Positions 7,128 through 20,100 of a DNA stretch of 64,000 nt are shown here, piece after piece. The notes below the pieces were generated by a model. The model ran no database searches, had not been told where the DNA came from, and worked only from the letters and a program-made list of their open reading frames with translations. How positions within the stretch are numbered: position 1 is the stretch's first letter; every line of letters begins with the position of its first letter. Origin of the DNA: Setophaga petechia (taxonomy: Eukaryota; Chordata; Aves; Passeriformes; Parulidae); the NCBI GenBank assembly GCA_024362935.1, contig JANCRA010000120.1:193501-257500 (forward strand). The letters are read 5' to 3'. The translations under genes and the position numbers were made by a program.

Positions 7128-10100
7128 TACTTGAAAGGAAGGCGTCTTAGACAACTTTCTTTTACTTTTTGCAAAACACACTGCAGTCCTCTGTGCAACT
7201 TCTAGAGCACGATAGGAGATGTTTAGTGAGAGGAAGGTTTTCTCCTGGCGAGACAGAGTGAAAAAGCTATTTGCTCAGATGTAGGTGACAAGAAACACTT
7301 ACTGCAGTGCACTGAAAAGCTTACTGCTACACAGCACTGCGATTGTGTTAGCAGCCTGCAAAGTGCTAGAAAACAGTACTTTCCCACTCTCTTGCCTTTC
7401 CCTTCACATTAATACTTGAAAGGAAGGCGTCTTAGACAACTTTATTTACATTTTGCAAAACACACTGCAGCCCTCTGTGCAACTTCTACAACACGATGGA
7501 AGTTGTTTAGTGAGCATGAAGGTTTTCTCCTTGCGAGACATAGTGAAAAAGCTTTTTGCTTAGATATAGGTGACAAGAAACACTTACTGCAGTGCACTGA
7601 ACAGCTAATTGCTACACAGCACTGGGATTGTGTTAGCAGCTTGCAAAGTGCTAGAAAACAGTACTTTCCCACTCTCTTGCCTTTCCCTTCACATTAATAC
7701 TTGAAAGGAAGGCGTCTTAGACAACTTTCTTTTTCTTGCTGCAAAACACACTGCAGCCCTCTGTGCAACTTCTAGAACACGATAGGAAACATTTAGTGAG
7801 CGGGAAGGTTTTCTCCTTGCGAGACATAGTGAAAAAGCTTTTTGCTTAGATGTAGGTGACAAGAAACACTTACTGCAGTGCACTGAACAGCTAACTGCTA
7901 CACAGCACTAGGATTGTGTTAGCAGCTTGCAAAGTGCTAGAAAACAGTACTTTCCCACTCTCTTGCCTTTCCCTTCACATTAATACTTGAAAGGAAGGCG
8001 TCTTAGACAACTTTCTTTTACATTTTGCAAAACACACTGCAGCCGTCTGTGCAACTTCTACAACACGATGGAAGTTGTTTAGTGAGCAGCAACGTTTTCC
8101 CCTTGCGAGACAAAGGGAAAAAGCTATTTGCTCAGATGTAGTTATCAAGAAACACTTACTGCCTTGCACTGACAAGCTAATTGCTACACAGCACTGGGAT
8201 TGTGTTAGCAGCTTGCAAAGTGCTAGAAAACAGTACTTTCCCACTCTCTTGCCTTTCCCTTCACATTAATACTTGAAAGGAAGGCGTCTTAGACAACTTT
8301 CTTTTTCTTGCTGCAAAACACACTGCAGCTCTCTGTGCAACTTCTAGAACACGATAGGAAATGTTTAGTGAGCAAGAAGGTTTTCTCCTTGCTAGACAGA
8401 GTGATAAAGCTATTTGCTTAGATGTAGGTGACAGGAAGCACTTACTGCAGTGCAGTGACAAGTTAATTGGTACACAGCACTGGGATTGTGTTAGCAGCTC
8501 TCAAAGTGATAGAAAACAATACTTTCCAACTCTCTTGCCTTTCCCTTCACATTAATACTTGAAAGGAAGGCATCTTAGATAACTTTCTTTTTCTTCTGTC
8601 AAAAAACTCTGCAGCCCTCTCTGCAACATCTACAACACGATGGAAGTTGTTTAGTGAGCATGAAGGTTTTCTCCTTGCGAGACATAGTGAAAAAGCTATT
8701 TGCTTAGATGTAGGTGACAAGAAACACTTACTGCCGTGCACTGACAAGCTAATTGCTACACAGCACTGGGATTGTGTTAGCAGCTTGCAAAGTGCTAGAA
8801 AACAGTACTTTCCCACTCTCTTGCCTTTCCCTTCACATTAATACTTGAAAGGAAGGCAACTTGGACAACTTTCTTTTTCTTGTGTCAAAAAACTCTGCAG
8901 CGTTCTCTGCTACATCTACAACACGATTGAAGTCGTTTAGTGAGCAGGAAGCTTTTCTCCTTGCGAGACATAGTGAAAAAGCTATTTGCTTAGATGTAGG
9001 TGACAAGAAACACTTACTGCAGTGCACTGAAAAGCTAATTGCAACACAGAACTGGGATTGTGTTAGCAGCTTGCAAAGTGCTAGAAAACAGTACTTTCCC
9101 ACTCTCTTGCCTTTCCCTTCACATTAATACTTGAAAGGAAGGCGTCTTAGACAACTTTCTTTTTCTTGCTGCAAAACACACTGCAGCCCTCTGTGCAACT
9201 TCTAGAACACGATAGGAAATGTTTAGTGAGCAGGAAGGTTTTCTCCTTGCGAGACATCGTGATAAAGCTTTTTGCTTAGATATAGGTGACAAGAAACACT
9301 TTCTGCAGTGCACTGAACAGCTAATTGCTACACAGAACTGGGATTGTGTTAGCAGCTTGCAAAGTGCTAGAAAAGAGTTCTTTCCCACTCTCTTGCCTTT
9401 CCCTTCACATTAATACTTGAAAGGAAGGCGTTTTAGACAACTTTCTTTTTCTTGCTGCAAAACACACTGCAGCCCTCTGTGCAACTTCTAGAACACGACA
9501 GGAAATGTTTAGTGAGCAGGAAGGTTTTCTCCTTGCGAGACATAGTGAAAAAGCTTTTTGCTTAGATGTAGGTGACAAGAAACACTTACTGCAGTGCACT
9601 GAACAGCTAACTGCTACACAGCACTAGGATGGTGTTAGCAGCTTGCAAAGTGCTAGGAAACAGTACTTTCCCACTCTCTTGCCTTTCCCTTCACATTAAT
9701 ACTTGAAAGGAAGGCGTCTTAGACAACTTTCTTTTACATTTTGCAAAACACACTGCAGCCCTCTGTGCAACTTCTACAACACGATGGAAGTTGTTTAGTG
9801 AGCAGGAACGTTTTCCCCTTGCGAGACAAAGGGAAAAAGCTATTTGCTCAGATGTAGTTATCAAGAAACACTTACTGCCGTGCACTGACAAGGTAATTGC
9901 TACACAGCACTGGGATTGTGTTAGCAGCCTGCAAAGTGCTAGAAAACAGTACTTTCCCACTCTCTTGCCTTTCCCTTCACATTAATACTTGAAAGGAAGG
10001 CGTCTTAGACAACTTTCTTTTACATTTTGCAAAACACACTGCAGCCCTCTGTGCAACTTCTACAACACGATGGAAGTTGTTTAGTGAGCATGAAGGTTTT

Positions 10101-10557
10101 CTCCTTGCGTGACATAGTGAAAAAGCTATTTGCTTAGATGTAGGTGACAAGAAACACTTACTGCAGTGCACTGAAAAGCTAATTGCTACACAGAACTGGG
10201 ATTGTGTTAGCAGCTTGCAAAGTGCTAGAAAACAGTACTTTCCCACTCTCTTGCCTTTCCCTTCACATTAATACTTGAAAGGAAGGCGTCTTAGACAACT
10301 TTCTTTTTCTTGCTGCAAAACACACTGCAGCCCTCTGTGCAACTTCTAGAACACGATAGGAAATGTTTAATGAGCGGGAAGGTTTTCTCCTTGCGAGACA
10401 TAGTGAAAAAGCTATTTGCTTAGATATAGGTGACAAGAAAGACTTACTGCAGTGCACTGAACAGCTAATTGCTACACAGCACTGGGATTGTGTTAGCAGC
10501 TTGCAAAGTGCTAGAAAACAGTACTTTCCCACTCTCTTGCCTTTCCCTTCACATTAA
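7128..10557 (+). repeat. Canonical array segment 2 (12 monomers)
   Basis: Class order is A' A'' B A B C E B B A A B. The first monomer is the post-block type: AGTCCTCTGTG, CTTCTAGAGCACG, and GTGAGAGGAAGG lacking the usual CA, which makes it 285 bp. The second is also 285 bp because of TTATTTACATTTTG. The remaining units are 286 bp. The last monomer (10272) is a plain B type, so block 2 lacks the D or F monomer that precedes most blocks. Confidence 0.95.
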
Positions 10558-12144
10558 TACTTGAAAGGAAGGCGTCTTAGACAACTTTCTTTTTCTTGCT
10601 GCAAAACATTCTGCAGCCCTCTGTGCAACCTGTAGATCACGATGGAAGTTGTTTAATGAGCAGGAACATTTTCTCCTAGTGAGAGATAGTGAAAAAGCTT
10701 TTTGCTTAGATGTAGGTTACCACAGGCAGTTACTGCAGTGCACTGCAAAGCTAATAGATGCACAACACTGGGATTGTGTGCCCAGCTTGCAAAGTGATAG
10801 GAAACAGTACCTTTCCACTCTTCCTGCCTTTTCCATGCACATTACTATTCGAATGGAAAGAATTTTAGACAACTTTCTTTGGCTTCTTGCAAAACACTCT
10901 GCACACCTGCCTGCAATCTCTAGAAGTCGATGGGAGATATTTTCTGAACTGGCTCAGTTTCTCTTTGCAAGACATGGGGAAAAAGCAATTTGCTTAGATA
11001 TAGGTGAAAAGAGGCACCTACTACAGTGCACTGCAAGCTAATTGCTGCACAACACGCAGATTGTGTAAGCAGGTTGCAAACTGATAGAAAACAGTACCTC
11101 TCCCTTCTCCTGCCTTTTCTATTCACATTTCTATTTGAATGCAAGGCGTTTTAGACAACTTTCTTTTGCTTCTTGCAAAACACTCTGCACACCTGCCTGC
11201 AATCTCTAGAACTCGATGGGAGATGTTTTCTGAACTGGCTCAGTTTCTCCTTGCGAGACATGGGGAAAAAGCAATTTGCTTAGATGCAGGTGAAAAGAGG
11301 CACCTACTACAGTGCACTGAAAAACTAATTGCTGCACAACTCTGGGATTGTGTAAGCAGCTTACAAACAGATAGAAAACAGCACCTTTCCACTCTCCTGC
11401 CTTTTCCATTCGCATTACTATTCGAATGGCAGCAGTTTTGGACAACTTTCTTTTGCTTCTTGCAAAACACTCTGCACACCTCCGTGCAACTTCTAGAAAA
11501 AATGAGAGTTGTTTTCTGAACTGGTACAGTTTCTCCTGAAGAGATATAATGCAAACGCTATTGGCTTAGATGTAGTAACAATAGGCAATTATTACACTGC
11601 ACTGCAAAGTCAATCGTAGTAGAACACTGGGATTGTGTGTCCAGCTTGCAAACTGGTAGAAAACAGTATCTATCCACCCTCCTGCATTTTCCCTTTCCAG
11701 GAACATTCGAATTGATGGCTTTTTTGGACAAGTTACTTTTTCTTGTTGCAAAACACTCTGCAGACCTGCCTGCAAGCTCTAGAGCACGATGGGAGGTTTT
11801 TTGTGAACAGACACAGTTTCTCCTGGCGAGACATAATGAAAAAGCTTTTTGCTAAGGTGTAGCCGGCAGGAGACGCTAAAGACCAGGAGACGGAGCACTG
11901 TGCCTTTAAGCGCCGCTTCCGGGTGTCTCTCGGCCGTAGCTGTTCTCCGGAGCACGCCGCGATCGGCGTAACGACACCAGATTCTTCGCGCCAAGAAGCG
12001 TCTTCTCCTTCTCCGGGAAACAGAGACTGCGGCAGCTTCTGAACGGCGAACTAGGAAGCGGCACAAAACTGGGATTGGGTAAGCAGCTTTCAAAGTGATA
12101 GAAAACAGTACTTTCCCACTCTCTTGCCTTTCCCTTCACATTAA
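10558..12144 (+). repeat. Divergent block 2
   Basis: Same five-unit plan and length (1587 bp) as block 1, 5017 bp downstream. Unit 1 reads GAGCAGGAACATTTTC, and TTTCTTTGGCTTC keeps the TGG codon, so an open frame runs from unit 1 into unit 2 until CTGCAAGCTAA (to 11041; first ATG at 10835, 68 residues). The 126-codon frame lies at 11139-11519. Unit 4 carries ATTACACTGCACTGC and TATCCACCCTCC, shared with block 7. Confidence 0.95.
11863..12062 (+). promoter_or_regulatory. CpG-dense module, copy 2
   Basis: I see no difference from copy 1. It is followed by the donor-like GGGTAAGC (GT at 12079-12080). Unlike copy 1, the next monomer is an ordinary A type (starting 12145), so recombination has replaced the usual post-block A' monomer. 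Confidence 0.45.
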
Positions 12145-15100
12145 TACTTGAAAGGAAGGCGTCTTAGACAACTTTCTTTTACATTTTGCAAAACACACTG
12201 CAGCCGTCTGTGCAACTTCTACAACACGATGGAAGTTGTTTAGAGAGCATGAAGGTTTTCTCCTTGCGAGACATAGTGAAAAAGCTATTTGCTTAGATGT
12301 AGGTGACAAGAAACACTTACTGCAGTGCACTGACAAGCTAATTGCTACACAGCACTGCGATTGTGTTAGCAGCTTGCAAAGTGCTAGAAAACAGTACTTT
12401 CCCACTCTCTTGCCTTTCCCTTCACATTAATACTTGAAAGGAAGGCGTCTTAGACAACTTTCTTTTTCTTGCTGCAAAACACACTGCAGCCCTCTGTGCA
12501 ACTTCTAGAACACGATAGGAAATGTTTAATGAGCGGGAAGGTTTTCTCCTTGCGAGACATAGTGAAAAAGCTATTTGCTTAGATATAGGTGACAAGAAAC
12601 ACTTACTGCAGTGCACTGAACAGCTAATTGCTACACAGCACTGGGATTGTGTTAGCAGCTCTCAAAGTGCTAGAAAACAGTACTTTCCCACTCTCTTGCC
12701 TTTCCCTTCACATTAATACTTGAAAGGAAGGCGTCTTAGACAACTTTCTTTTACTTTTTGCAAAACACACTGCAGCCCTCTGTGCAACTTCTAGAACACG
12801 ATAGAAGTTGTTTAGTGAGCAGCAACGTTTTCCCCTTGCGAGACAAAGTGAAAAAGCTATTTGCTCAGATGTAGTTATCAAGAAACACTTACTGCCGTGC
12901 ACTGACAAGCTAATTGCTACACAGCACTGGGATTGTGTTAGCAGCTTGCAAAGTGCTAGAAAACAGTACTTTCCCACTCTCTTGCCTTTCCCTTCACATT
13001 AATACATGAAAGGAAGGCAACTTAGACAACTTTCTTTTTCTTGTGTCAAAAAACTCTGCAGCGTTCTCTGCTACATCTACAACACGATTGAAGTTGTTTA
13101 GTGAGCAGGAAGCTTTTCTCCTTGCGAGACATAGTGAAGAAGCTATTTGCTTAGATGTAGGTGACAAGAAACACTTACTGCAGTGCACTGAAAAGCTAAT
13201 TGCAACACAGAACTGGGATTGTGTTAGCAGCTTGCAAAGTGCTAGAAAACAGTACTTTCCCACTCTCTTGCCTTTCCCTTCACATTAATACTTGAAAGGA
13301 AGGCGTCTTAGACAACTTTCTTTTTCTTGCTGCAAAACACACTGCAGCCCTCTGTGCAACTTCTACAACACGATAGGAAATGTTTAGTGAGCAAGAAGGT
13401 TTTCTCCTTGCTAGACAGAGTGATAAAGCTATTTGCTTAGATGTAGGTGACAAGAAACACTTACTGCTGTGCACTGAAAGGCTAACTGCTACACAGCACT
13501 GCGATTGAGTTAGCAGCCTGCAAAGTGCTAGAAAACAGTACTTTCCCACTCTCTTGCCTTTCCCTTCACATTAATACATGAAAGGAAGGCAACTTAGACA
13601 ACTTTCTTTTTCTTGTGTCAAAAAACTCTGCAGCGTTCTCTGCTACATCTACAACACGATTGAAGTTGTTTAGTGAGCAGGAAGCTTTTCTCCTTGCGAG
13701 ACATAGTGAAAAAGCTATTTGCTTAGATGTAGGTGACAAGAAACACTTACTGCAGTGCACTGAAAAGCTAATTGCAACACAGAACTGGGATTGTGTTAGC
13801 AGCTTGCAAAGTGCTAGAAAACAGTACTTTCCCACTCTCTTGCCTTTCCCTTCACATTAATACTTGAAAGGAAGGCGTCTTAGACAACTTTCTTTTTCTT
13901 GCTGCAAAACACACTGCAGCCCTCTGTGCAACTTCTAGAACACGATAGGAAATGTTTAGTGAGCAGGAAGGTTTTCTCCTTGCGAGACATCGTGATAAAG
14001 CTTTTTGCTTAGATATAGGTGACAAGAAACACTTTCTGCAGTGCACTGAACAGCTAACTGCTACACAGAACTGGGATTGTGTTAGCAGCTTGCAAAGTGC
14101 TAGAAAACAGTACTTTCCCACTCTCTTGCCTTTCCCTTCACATTAATACTAGAAAGGAAGGCGTCTTAGACAACTTTGTTTTTCTTGCTGCAAAACACAC
14201 TGCAGCCCTCTGTGCAACTTCTAGAACACGATAGGAAATGTTTAGTGAGCAGGAAGGTTTTCTCCTTGCGAGACATAGTGAAAAAGCTTTTTGCTTAGAT
14301 GTAGGTGACAAGAAACACTTACTGCAGTGCACTGAACAGCTAACTGCTACACAGCACTAGGATTGTGTTAGCAGCTTGCAAAGTGCTAGAAAACAGTACT
14401 TTCCCACTCTCTTGCCTTTCCCTTCACATTAATACTTGAAAGGAAGGCGTCTTAGACAACTTTCTTTTTCTTGCTGCAAAACACACTGCAGCCCTCTGTG
14501 CAACTTCTACAACACGATAGGAAATGTTTAGTGAGCAAGAAGGTTTTCTCCTTGCTAGACAGAGTGATAAAGCTATTTGCTTAGATGTAGGTGACAAGAA
14601 ACACTTACTGCAGTGCACTGAAAGCTAACTGCTACACAGCACTGCGATTGTGTTAGCAGCTTGCAACGTGCTAGAAAACAGTACTTTCCCACTCTCTTGC
14701 CTTTCCCTTCACATTAATACTTGAAAGGAAGGCGTCTTAGACAACTTTCTTTTACATTTTGCAAAACACACTGCAGCCCTCTGTGCAACTTCTACAACAC
14801 GATGGAAGTTGTTTAGTGAGCAGCAACGTTTTCCCCTTGCGAGACAAAGTGAAAAAGCTATTTGCTCAGATGTAGGTATCAAGAAACTCTTACTGCCGTG
14901 CACTGACAAGATAATTGCTACACAGCACTGGGATTGTGTTAGCAGCTTGCAAAGTGCTAGAAAACAGTACTTTCCCACTCTCTTGCCTTTCCCTTCACAT
15001 TAATACTTGAAAGGAAGGCGTCTTAGACAACTTTCTTTTTCTTGCTGCAAAACACACTGCAGCCCTCTGTGCAACTTCTACAACACGATAGGAAATGTTT

Positions 15101-15575
15101 AGTGAGCAGGAAGGTTTTCTCCTTGCGAGACATAGTGAAAAAGCTTTTTGCTTAGATGTAGGTGACAAGAAACACTTACTGAAGTGCACTGAACAGCTAA
15201 TTGTTACACAGAACTGCGATTGTGTTAGCAGCTTGCAAAGTGCTAGAAAACAGTACTTTCCCACTCTCTTGCCTTTCCCTTCACATTAATACTTGAAAGG
15301 AAGGCGTCTTAGACAACTTTCTTTTTCTTGTTACAGAACACACTGCAGCCCTCTATGCAACTTCTAGAACACGATAGGAAATGTTTAGTGATCAGGAAGG
15401 TTTTCTCCTTGCGAGACATAGTGAAAAAGCTATTTGCATAGATGTAGGTGACAAGAAACACGTACTGCAGTGCAGTGACAAGTCAATTGGTACACAGCAC
15501 TGGGATTGTGTTAGCAGCTCTCAAAGTGATAGAAAATAGTAGTTTCCCACTCTCTTGCCTTTCCCTTCGCATTAA
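12145..15575 (+). repeat. Canonical array segment 3 (12 monomers)
   Basis: Class order is A B A' E B E B B B A B D. The monomer at 14433 is 285 bp owing to a one-base loss in CACTGAAAGCTAACTG. The final D monomer (15290) has private changes: GTGATCAGGAAGG, TTTGCATAGATG, CACGTACTGC and AAATAGTAGTTTCCC. These define the D-type pre-block monomer shared with blocks 4, 5 and 7. From about 12.59 kb the segment belongs to the first copy of the 6446-bp duplication. Confidence 0.95.
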
Positions 15576-17162
15576 TACTTGAAAGGAAGGCGTCTTAGAC
15601 AACTTTCTTTTTCTTGCTGCAAAACATTCTGCAGCCCTCTGTGCAACCTGTACAGCACGATGGAAGTTGTTTAATGAGCAGGAACATTTTCTCCTAGTGA
15701 GAGATAGTGAAAAAGCTTTTTGCTTAGATGTAGGTTACCACAGGCAGTTACTGCAGTGCACTGCAAAGCTAATAGATGCACAACACTGGGATTGTGTGCC
15801 CAGCTTGCAAAGTGATAGGAAACAGTACCTTTCCACTCTTCCTGCTTTTTCCATGCACATTACTATTCGAATGGAAAGAATTTTAGACAACTTTCTTTGG
15901 CTTCTTGCAAAACACTCTGCACACCTGCCTGCAATCTCTAGAAGTCGATGGGAGATATTTTCTGAACTGGCTCAGTTTCTCTTTGCAAGACATGGGGAAA
16001 AAGCAATTTGCTTAGATATAGGTGAAAAGAGGCACCTACTACAGTGCACTGCAAGCTAATTGCTGCACAACACGCAGATTGTGTAAGCAGGTTGCAAACT
16101 GATAGAAAACAGTACCTCTCCCTTCTCCTGCCTTTTCTATTCACATTTCTATTTGAATGCAAGGCGTTTTAGACAACTTTCTTTTGCTTCTTGCAAAACA
16201 CTCTGCACACCTGCCTGCAATCTCTAGAACTCGATGGGAGATGTTTTCTGAACTGGCTCAGTTTCTCCTTGCGAGACATGGGGAAAAAGCAATTTGCTTA
16301 GATGCAGGTGAAAAGAGGCACCTACTACAGTGCACTGAAAAACTAATTGCTGCACAACTCTGGGATTGTGTAAGCAGCTTACAAACAGATAGAAAACAGC
16401 ACCTTTCCACTCTCCTGCCTTTTCCATTCGCATTACTATTCGAATGGCAGCAGTTTTGGACAACTTTCTTTTGCTTCTTGCAAAACACTCTGCACACCTC
16501 CGTGCAACTTCTAGAAAAAATGAGAGTTGTTTTCTGAACTGGTACAGTTTCTCCTGAAGAGATATAATGCAAACGCTATTGGCTTAGATGTAGTAACAAT
16601 AGGCAATTATTACAGTGCACTGCAAAGTCAATCGTAGTAGAACACTGGGATTGTGTGTCCAGCTTGCAAACTGGTAGAAAACAGTACCTATCCGCTCTCC
16701 TGCATTTTCCCTTTCCAGGAACATTCGAATTGATGGCTTTTTTGGACAAGTTACTTTTTCTTGTTGCAAAACACTCTGCAGACCTGCCTGCAAGCTCTAG
16801 AGCACGATGGGAGGTTTTTTGTGAACAGACACAGTTTCTCCTGGCGAGACATAATGAAAAAGCTTTTTGCTAAGGTGTAGCCGGCAGGAGACGCTAAAGA
16901 CCAGGAGACGGAGCACTGTGCCTTTAAGCGCCGCTTCCGGGTGTCTCTCGGCCGTAGCTGTTCTCCGGAGCACGCCGCGATCGGCGTAACGACACCAGAT
17001 TCTTCGCGCCAAGAAGCGTCTTCTCCTTCTCCGGGAAACAGAGACTGCGGCAGCTTCTGAACGGCGAACTAGGAAGCGGCACAAAACTGGGATCGGGTAA
17101 GCAGCTTTCAAAGTGATAGAAAACAGTACTTTCCCACTCTCTTGCCTTTCCCTTCACATTAA
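15576..17162 (+). repeat. Divergent block 3
   Basis: Full-length block of 1587 bp, preceded by a D-type monomer. Unit 1 has CTGTACAGCACG and CCTGCTTTTTCCATG, where blocks 1 and 2 have CTGTAGATCACG and CCTGCCTTTTCCATG. The 126-codon frame is at 16157-16537. The sequence after the module is GGGATCGGGTAAGC, a T-to-C change shared with blocks 4 and 5 and consistent with the 6.4-kb triplication. Confidence 0.95.
16881..17080 (+). promoter_or_regulatory. CpG-dense module, copy 3
   Basis: The module body matches copy 1 by eye. The ETS-like and E2F-like sites and the hairpin are intact. The downstream donor-like site reads ATCGGGTAAGC, gaining one further CpG. Confidence 0.45.
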
Positions 17163-20100
17163 TACTTGAAAGGAAGGCGTCTTAGACAACTTTCTTTTAC
17201 TTTTTGCAAAACACACTGCAGTCCTCTGTGCAACTTCTAGAGCACGATAGGAGATGTTTAGTGAGAGGAAGGTTTTCTCCTGGCGAGACAGAGTGAAAAA
17301 GCTATTTGCTCAGATGTAGGTGACAAGAAACACTTACTGCAGTGCACTGAAAAGCTTACTGCTACACAGCACTGCGATTGTGTTAGCAGCCTGCAAAGTG
17401 CTAGAAAACAGTACTTTCCCACTCTCTTGCCTTTCCCTTCACATTAATACTTGAAAGGAAGGCGTCTTAGACAACTTTATTTACATTTTGCAAAACACAC
17501 TGCAGCCCTCTGTGCAACTTCTACAACACGATGGAAGTTGTTTAGTGAGCAGGAACGTTTTCCCCTTGCGAGACAAAGGGAAAAAGCTATTTGCTCAGAT
17601 GTAGTTATCAAGAAACACTTACTGCCGTGCACTGACAAGCTAATTGCTACACAGAACTGGGATTGTGTTAGCAGCTTGCAAAGTGCTAGAAAACAGTACT
17701 TTCCCACTCTCTTGCCTTTCCCTTCACATTAATACTTGAAAGGAAGGCGTCTTAGACAACTTTCTTTTTCTTGCTGCAAAACACACTGAACCCCTCTGTG
17801 CAAATTCTAGAACACGATAGGAAATGTTTAATGAGCGGGAAGGTTTTCTCCTTGCGAGACATAGTGAAAAAGCTATTTGCTTAGATGTAGGTGACAAGAA
17901 ACACTTCCTGCAGTGCAGTGACAAGTTAATTGGTACACAGCACTGCGATTGTGTTAGCAGCTCTCAAAGTGATAGAAAACAATACTTTCCCACTCTCTTG
18001 CCTTTCCCTTCACATTAATACTTGAAAGGAAGGCATCTTAGACAACTTTCTTTTTCTTGTGTCAAAAAACTCTGCAGCCCTCTCTGCAACATCTACAACA
18101 GGATGGAAGTTGTTTAGTGAGCAGGAAGGTTTTCTCCTTGCGAGACATAGTGAAAAAGCTTTTTGCTTAGATGTAGGTGACAAGAAACACTTACTGCAGT
18201 GCACTGAACAGCTAACTGCTACACAGCACTGCGATTGTGTTAGCAGCTTGCAAAGTGCTAGACAACAGTACTTTCCCACTCTCTTGCCTTTCCCTTCACA
18301 TTAATACTTGAAAGGAAGGCGTCTTAGACAACTTTCTTTTACATTTTGCAAAACACACTGCAGCCCTCTGTGCAACTTCTACAACACGATGGAAGTTGTT
18401 TAGTGAGCAGCAACGTTTTCCCCTTGCGAGACAAAGTGAAAAAGCTATTTGCTCAGATGTAGGTATCAAGAAACACTTACTGCCGTGCACTGACAAGCTA
18501 ATTGCTACACAGCACTGGGATTGTGTTAGCAGCTTGCAAAGTGGTAGAAAACAGTACTTTCCCACTCTCTTGCCTTTCCCTTCACATTAATACTTGAAAG
18601 GAAGGCGTCTTAGACAACTTTCTTTCTCTTGTTACAGAACACACTGCAGCCCTCTCTGCAACTTCTAGAACACGATAGGAGATGTTTAGTGAGCAGGAAG
18701 GTTTTCTCCTTGCGAGACATAGTGAAAAAGCTATTTGCTTAGATGTAGGTGACTAGAAACACTTACTGCAGTGCACTGAAAAGCTAACTGCTACACAGCA
18801 CTGCGATTGTGTTAGCAGCTTGCAAAGTGCTAGAAAACAGTACTTTCCCACTCTCTTGCCTTTCCCTTCACATTAATACTTGAAAGGAAGGCGTCTTAGA
18901 CAACTTTCTTTTACATTTTGCAAAACACACTGCAGCCCTCTGTGCAACTTCTACAACACGATGGAAGTTGTTTAGTGACCAGCAACGTTTTCCCCTTGCG
19001 AGACAAAGTGAAAAAGCTATTTGCTTAGATGTAGGTGACAAGAAACACTTACTGCAGTGCACTGAACAGCTAATTGCTACACAGCACTGGGATTGTGTTA
19101 GCAGCTCTCAAAGTGCTAGAAAACAGTACTTTCCCACTCTCTTGCCTTTCCCTTCACATTAATACTTTAAAGGAAGGCGTCTTAGACAACTTTCTTTTAC
19201 TTTTTGCAAAACACACTGCAGCCCTCTGTGCAACTTCTAGAACACGATAGAAGTTGTTTAGTGAGCAGCAACGTTTTCCCCTTGCGAGACAAAGTGAAAA
19301 AGCTATTTGCTCAGATGTAGTTATCAAGAAACACTTACTGCCGTGCACTGACAAGCTAATTGCTACACAGCACTGGGATTGTGTTAGCAGCTTGCAAAGT
19401 GCTAGAAAACAGTACTTTCCCACTCTCTTGCCTTTCCCTTCACATTAATACATGAAAGGAAGGCAACTTAGACAACTTTCTTTTTCTTGTGTCAAAAAAC
19501 TCTGCAGCGTTCTCTGCTACATCTACAACACGATTGAAGTTGTTTAGTGAGCAGGAAGCTTTTCTCCTTGCGAGACATAGTGAAGAAGCTATTTGCTTAG
19601 ATGTAGGTGACAAGAAACACTTACTGCAGTGCACTGAAAAGCTAATTGCAACACAGAACTGGGATTGTGTTAGCAGCTTGCAAAGTGCTAGAAAACAGTA
19701 CTTTCCCACTCTCTTGCCTTTCCCTTCACATTAATACTTGAAAGGAAGGCGTCTTAGACAACTTTCTTTTTCTTGCTGCAAAACACACTGCAGCCCTCTG
19801 TGCAACTTCTACAACACGATAGGAAATGTTTAGTGAGCAAGAAGGTTTTCTCCTTGCTAGACAGAGTGATAAAGCTATTTGCTTAGATGTAGGTGACAAG
19901 AAACACTTACTGCTGTGCACTGAAAGGCTAACTGCTACACAGCACTGCGATTGAGTTAGCAGCCTGCAAAGTGCTAGAAAACAGTACTTTCCCACTCTCT
20001 TGCCTTTCCCTTCACATTAATACATGAAAGGAAGGCAACTTAGACAACTTTCTTTTTCTTGTGTCAAAAAACTCTGCAGCGTTCTCTGCTACATCTACAA

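Larger units (their letters stand above)
12590..19035 (+). repeat. 6446-bp segmental tandem repeat, copy 1
   Basis: Every landmark from about 12.6 kb recurs 6446 bp later, including the 285-bp monomer (14433 and 20879), block 3 against block 4, and the TACTAGAAAGG variant (14147 and 20593). The left junction falls inside a monomer, shortly after TTTGCTTAGATATAGG near 12585. Upstream of it the aligned monomers are of different classes (B against A). Copies 1 and 2 look almost identical; one noticed difference is CTCTATGCAAC (about 15355) against CTCTGTGCAAC in copy 2. A very recent duplication, or an assembly duplication, is implied. Confidence 0.9.
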
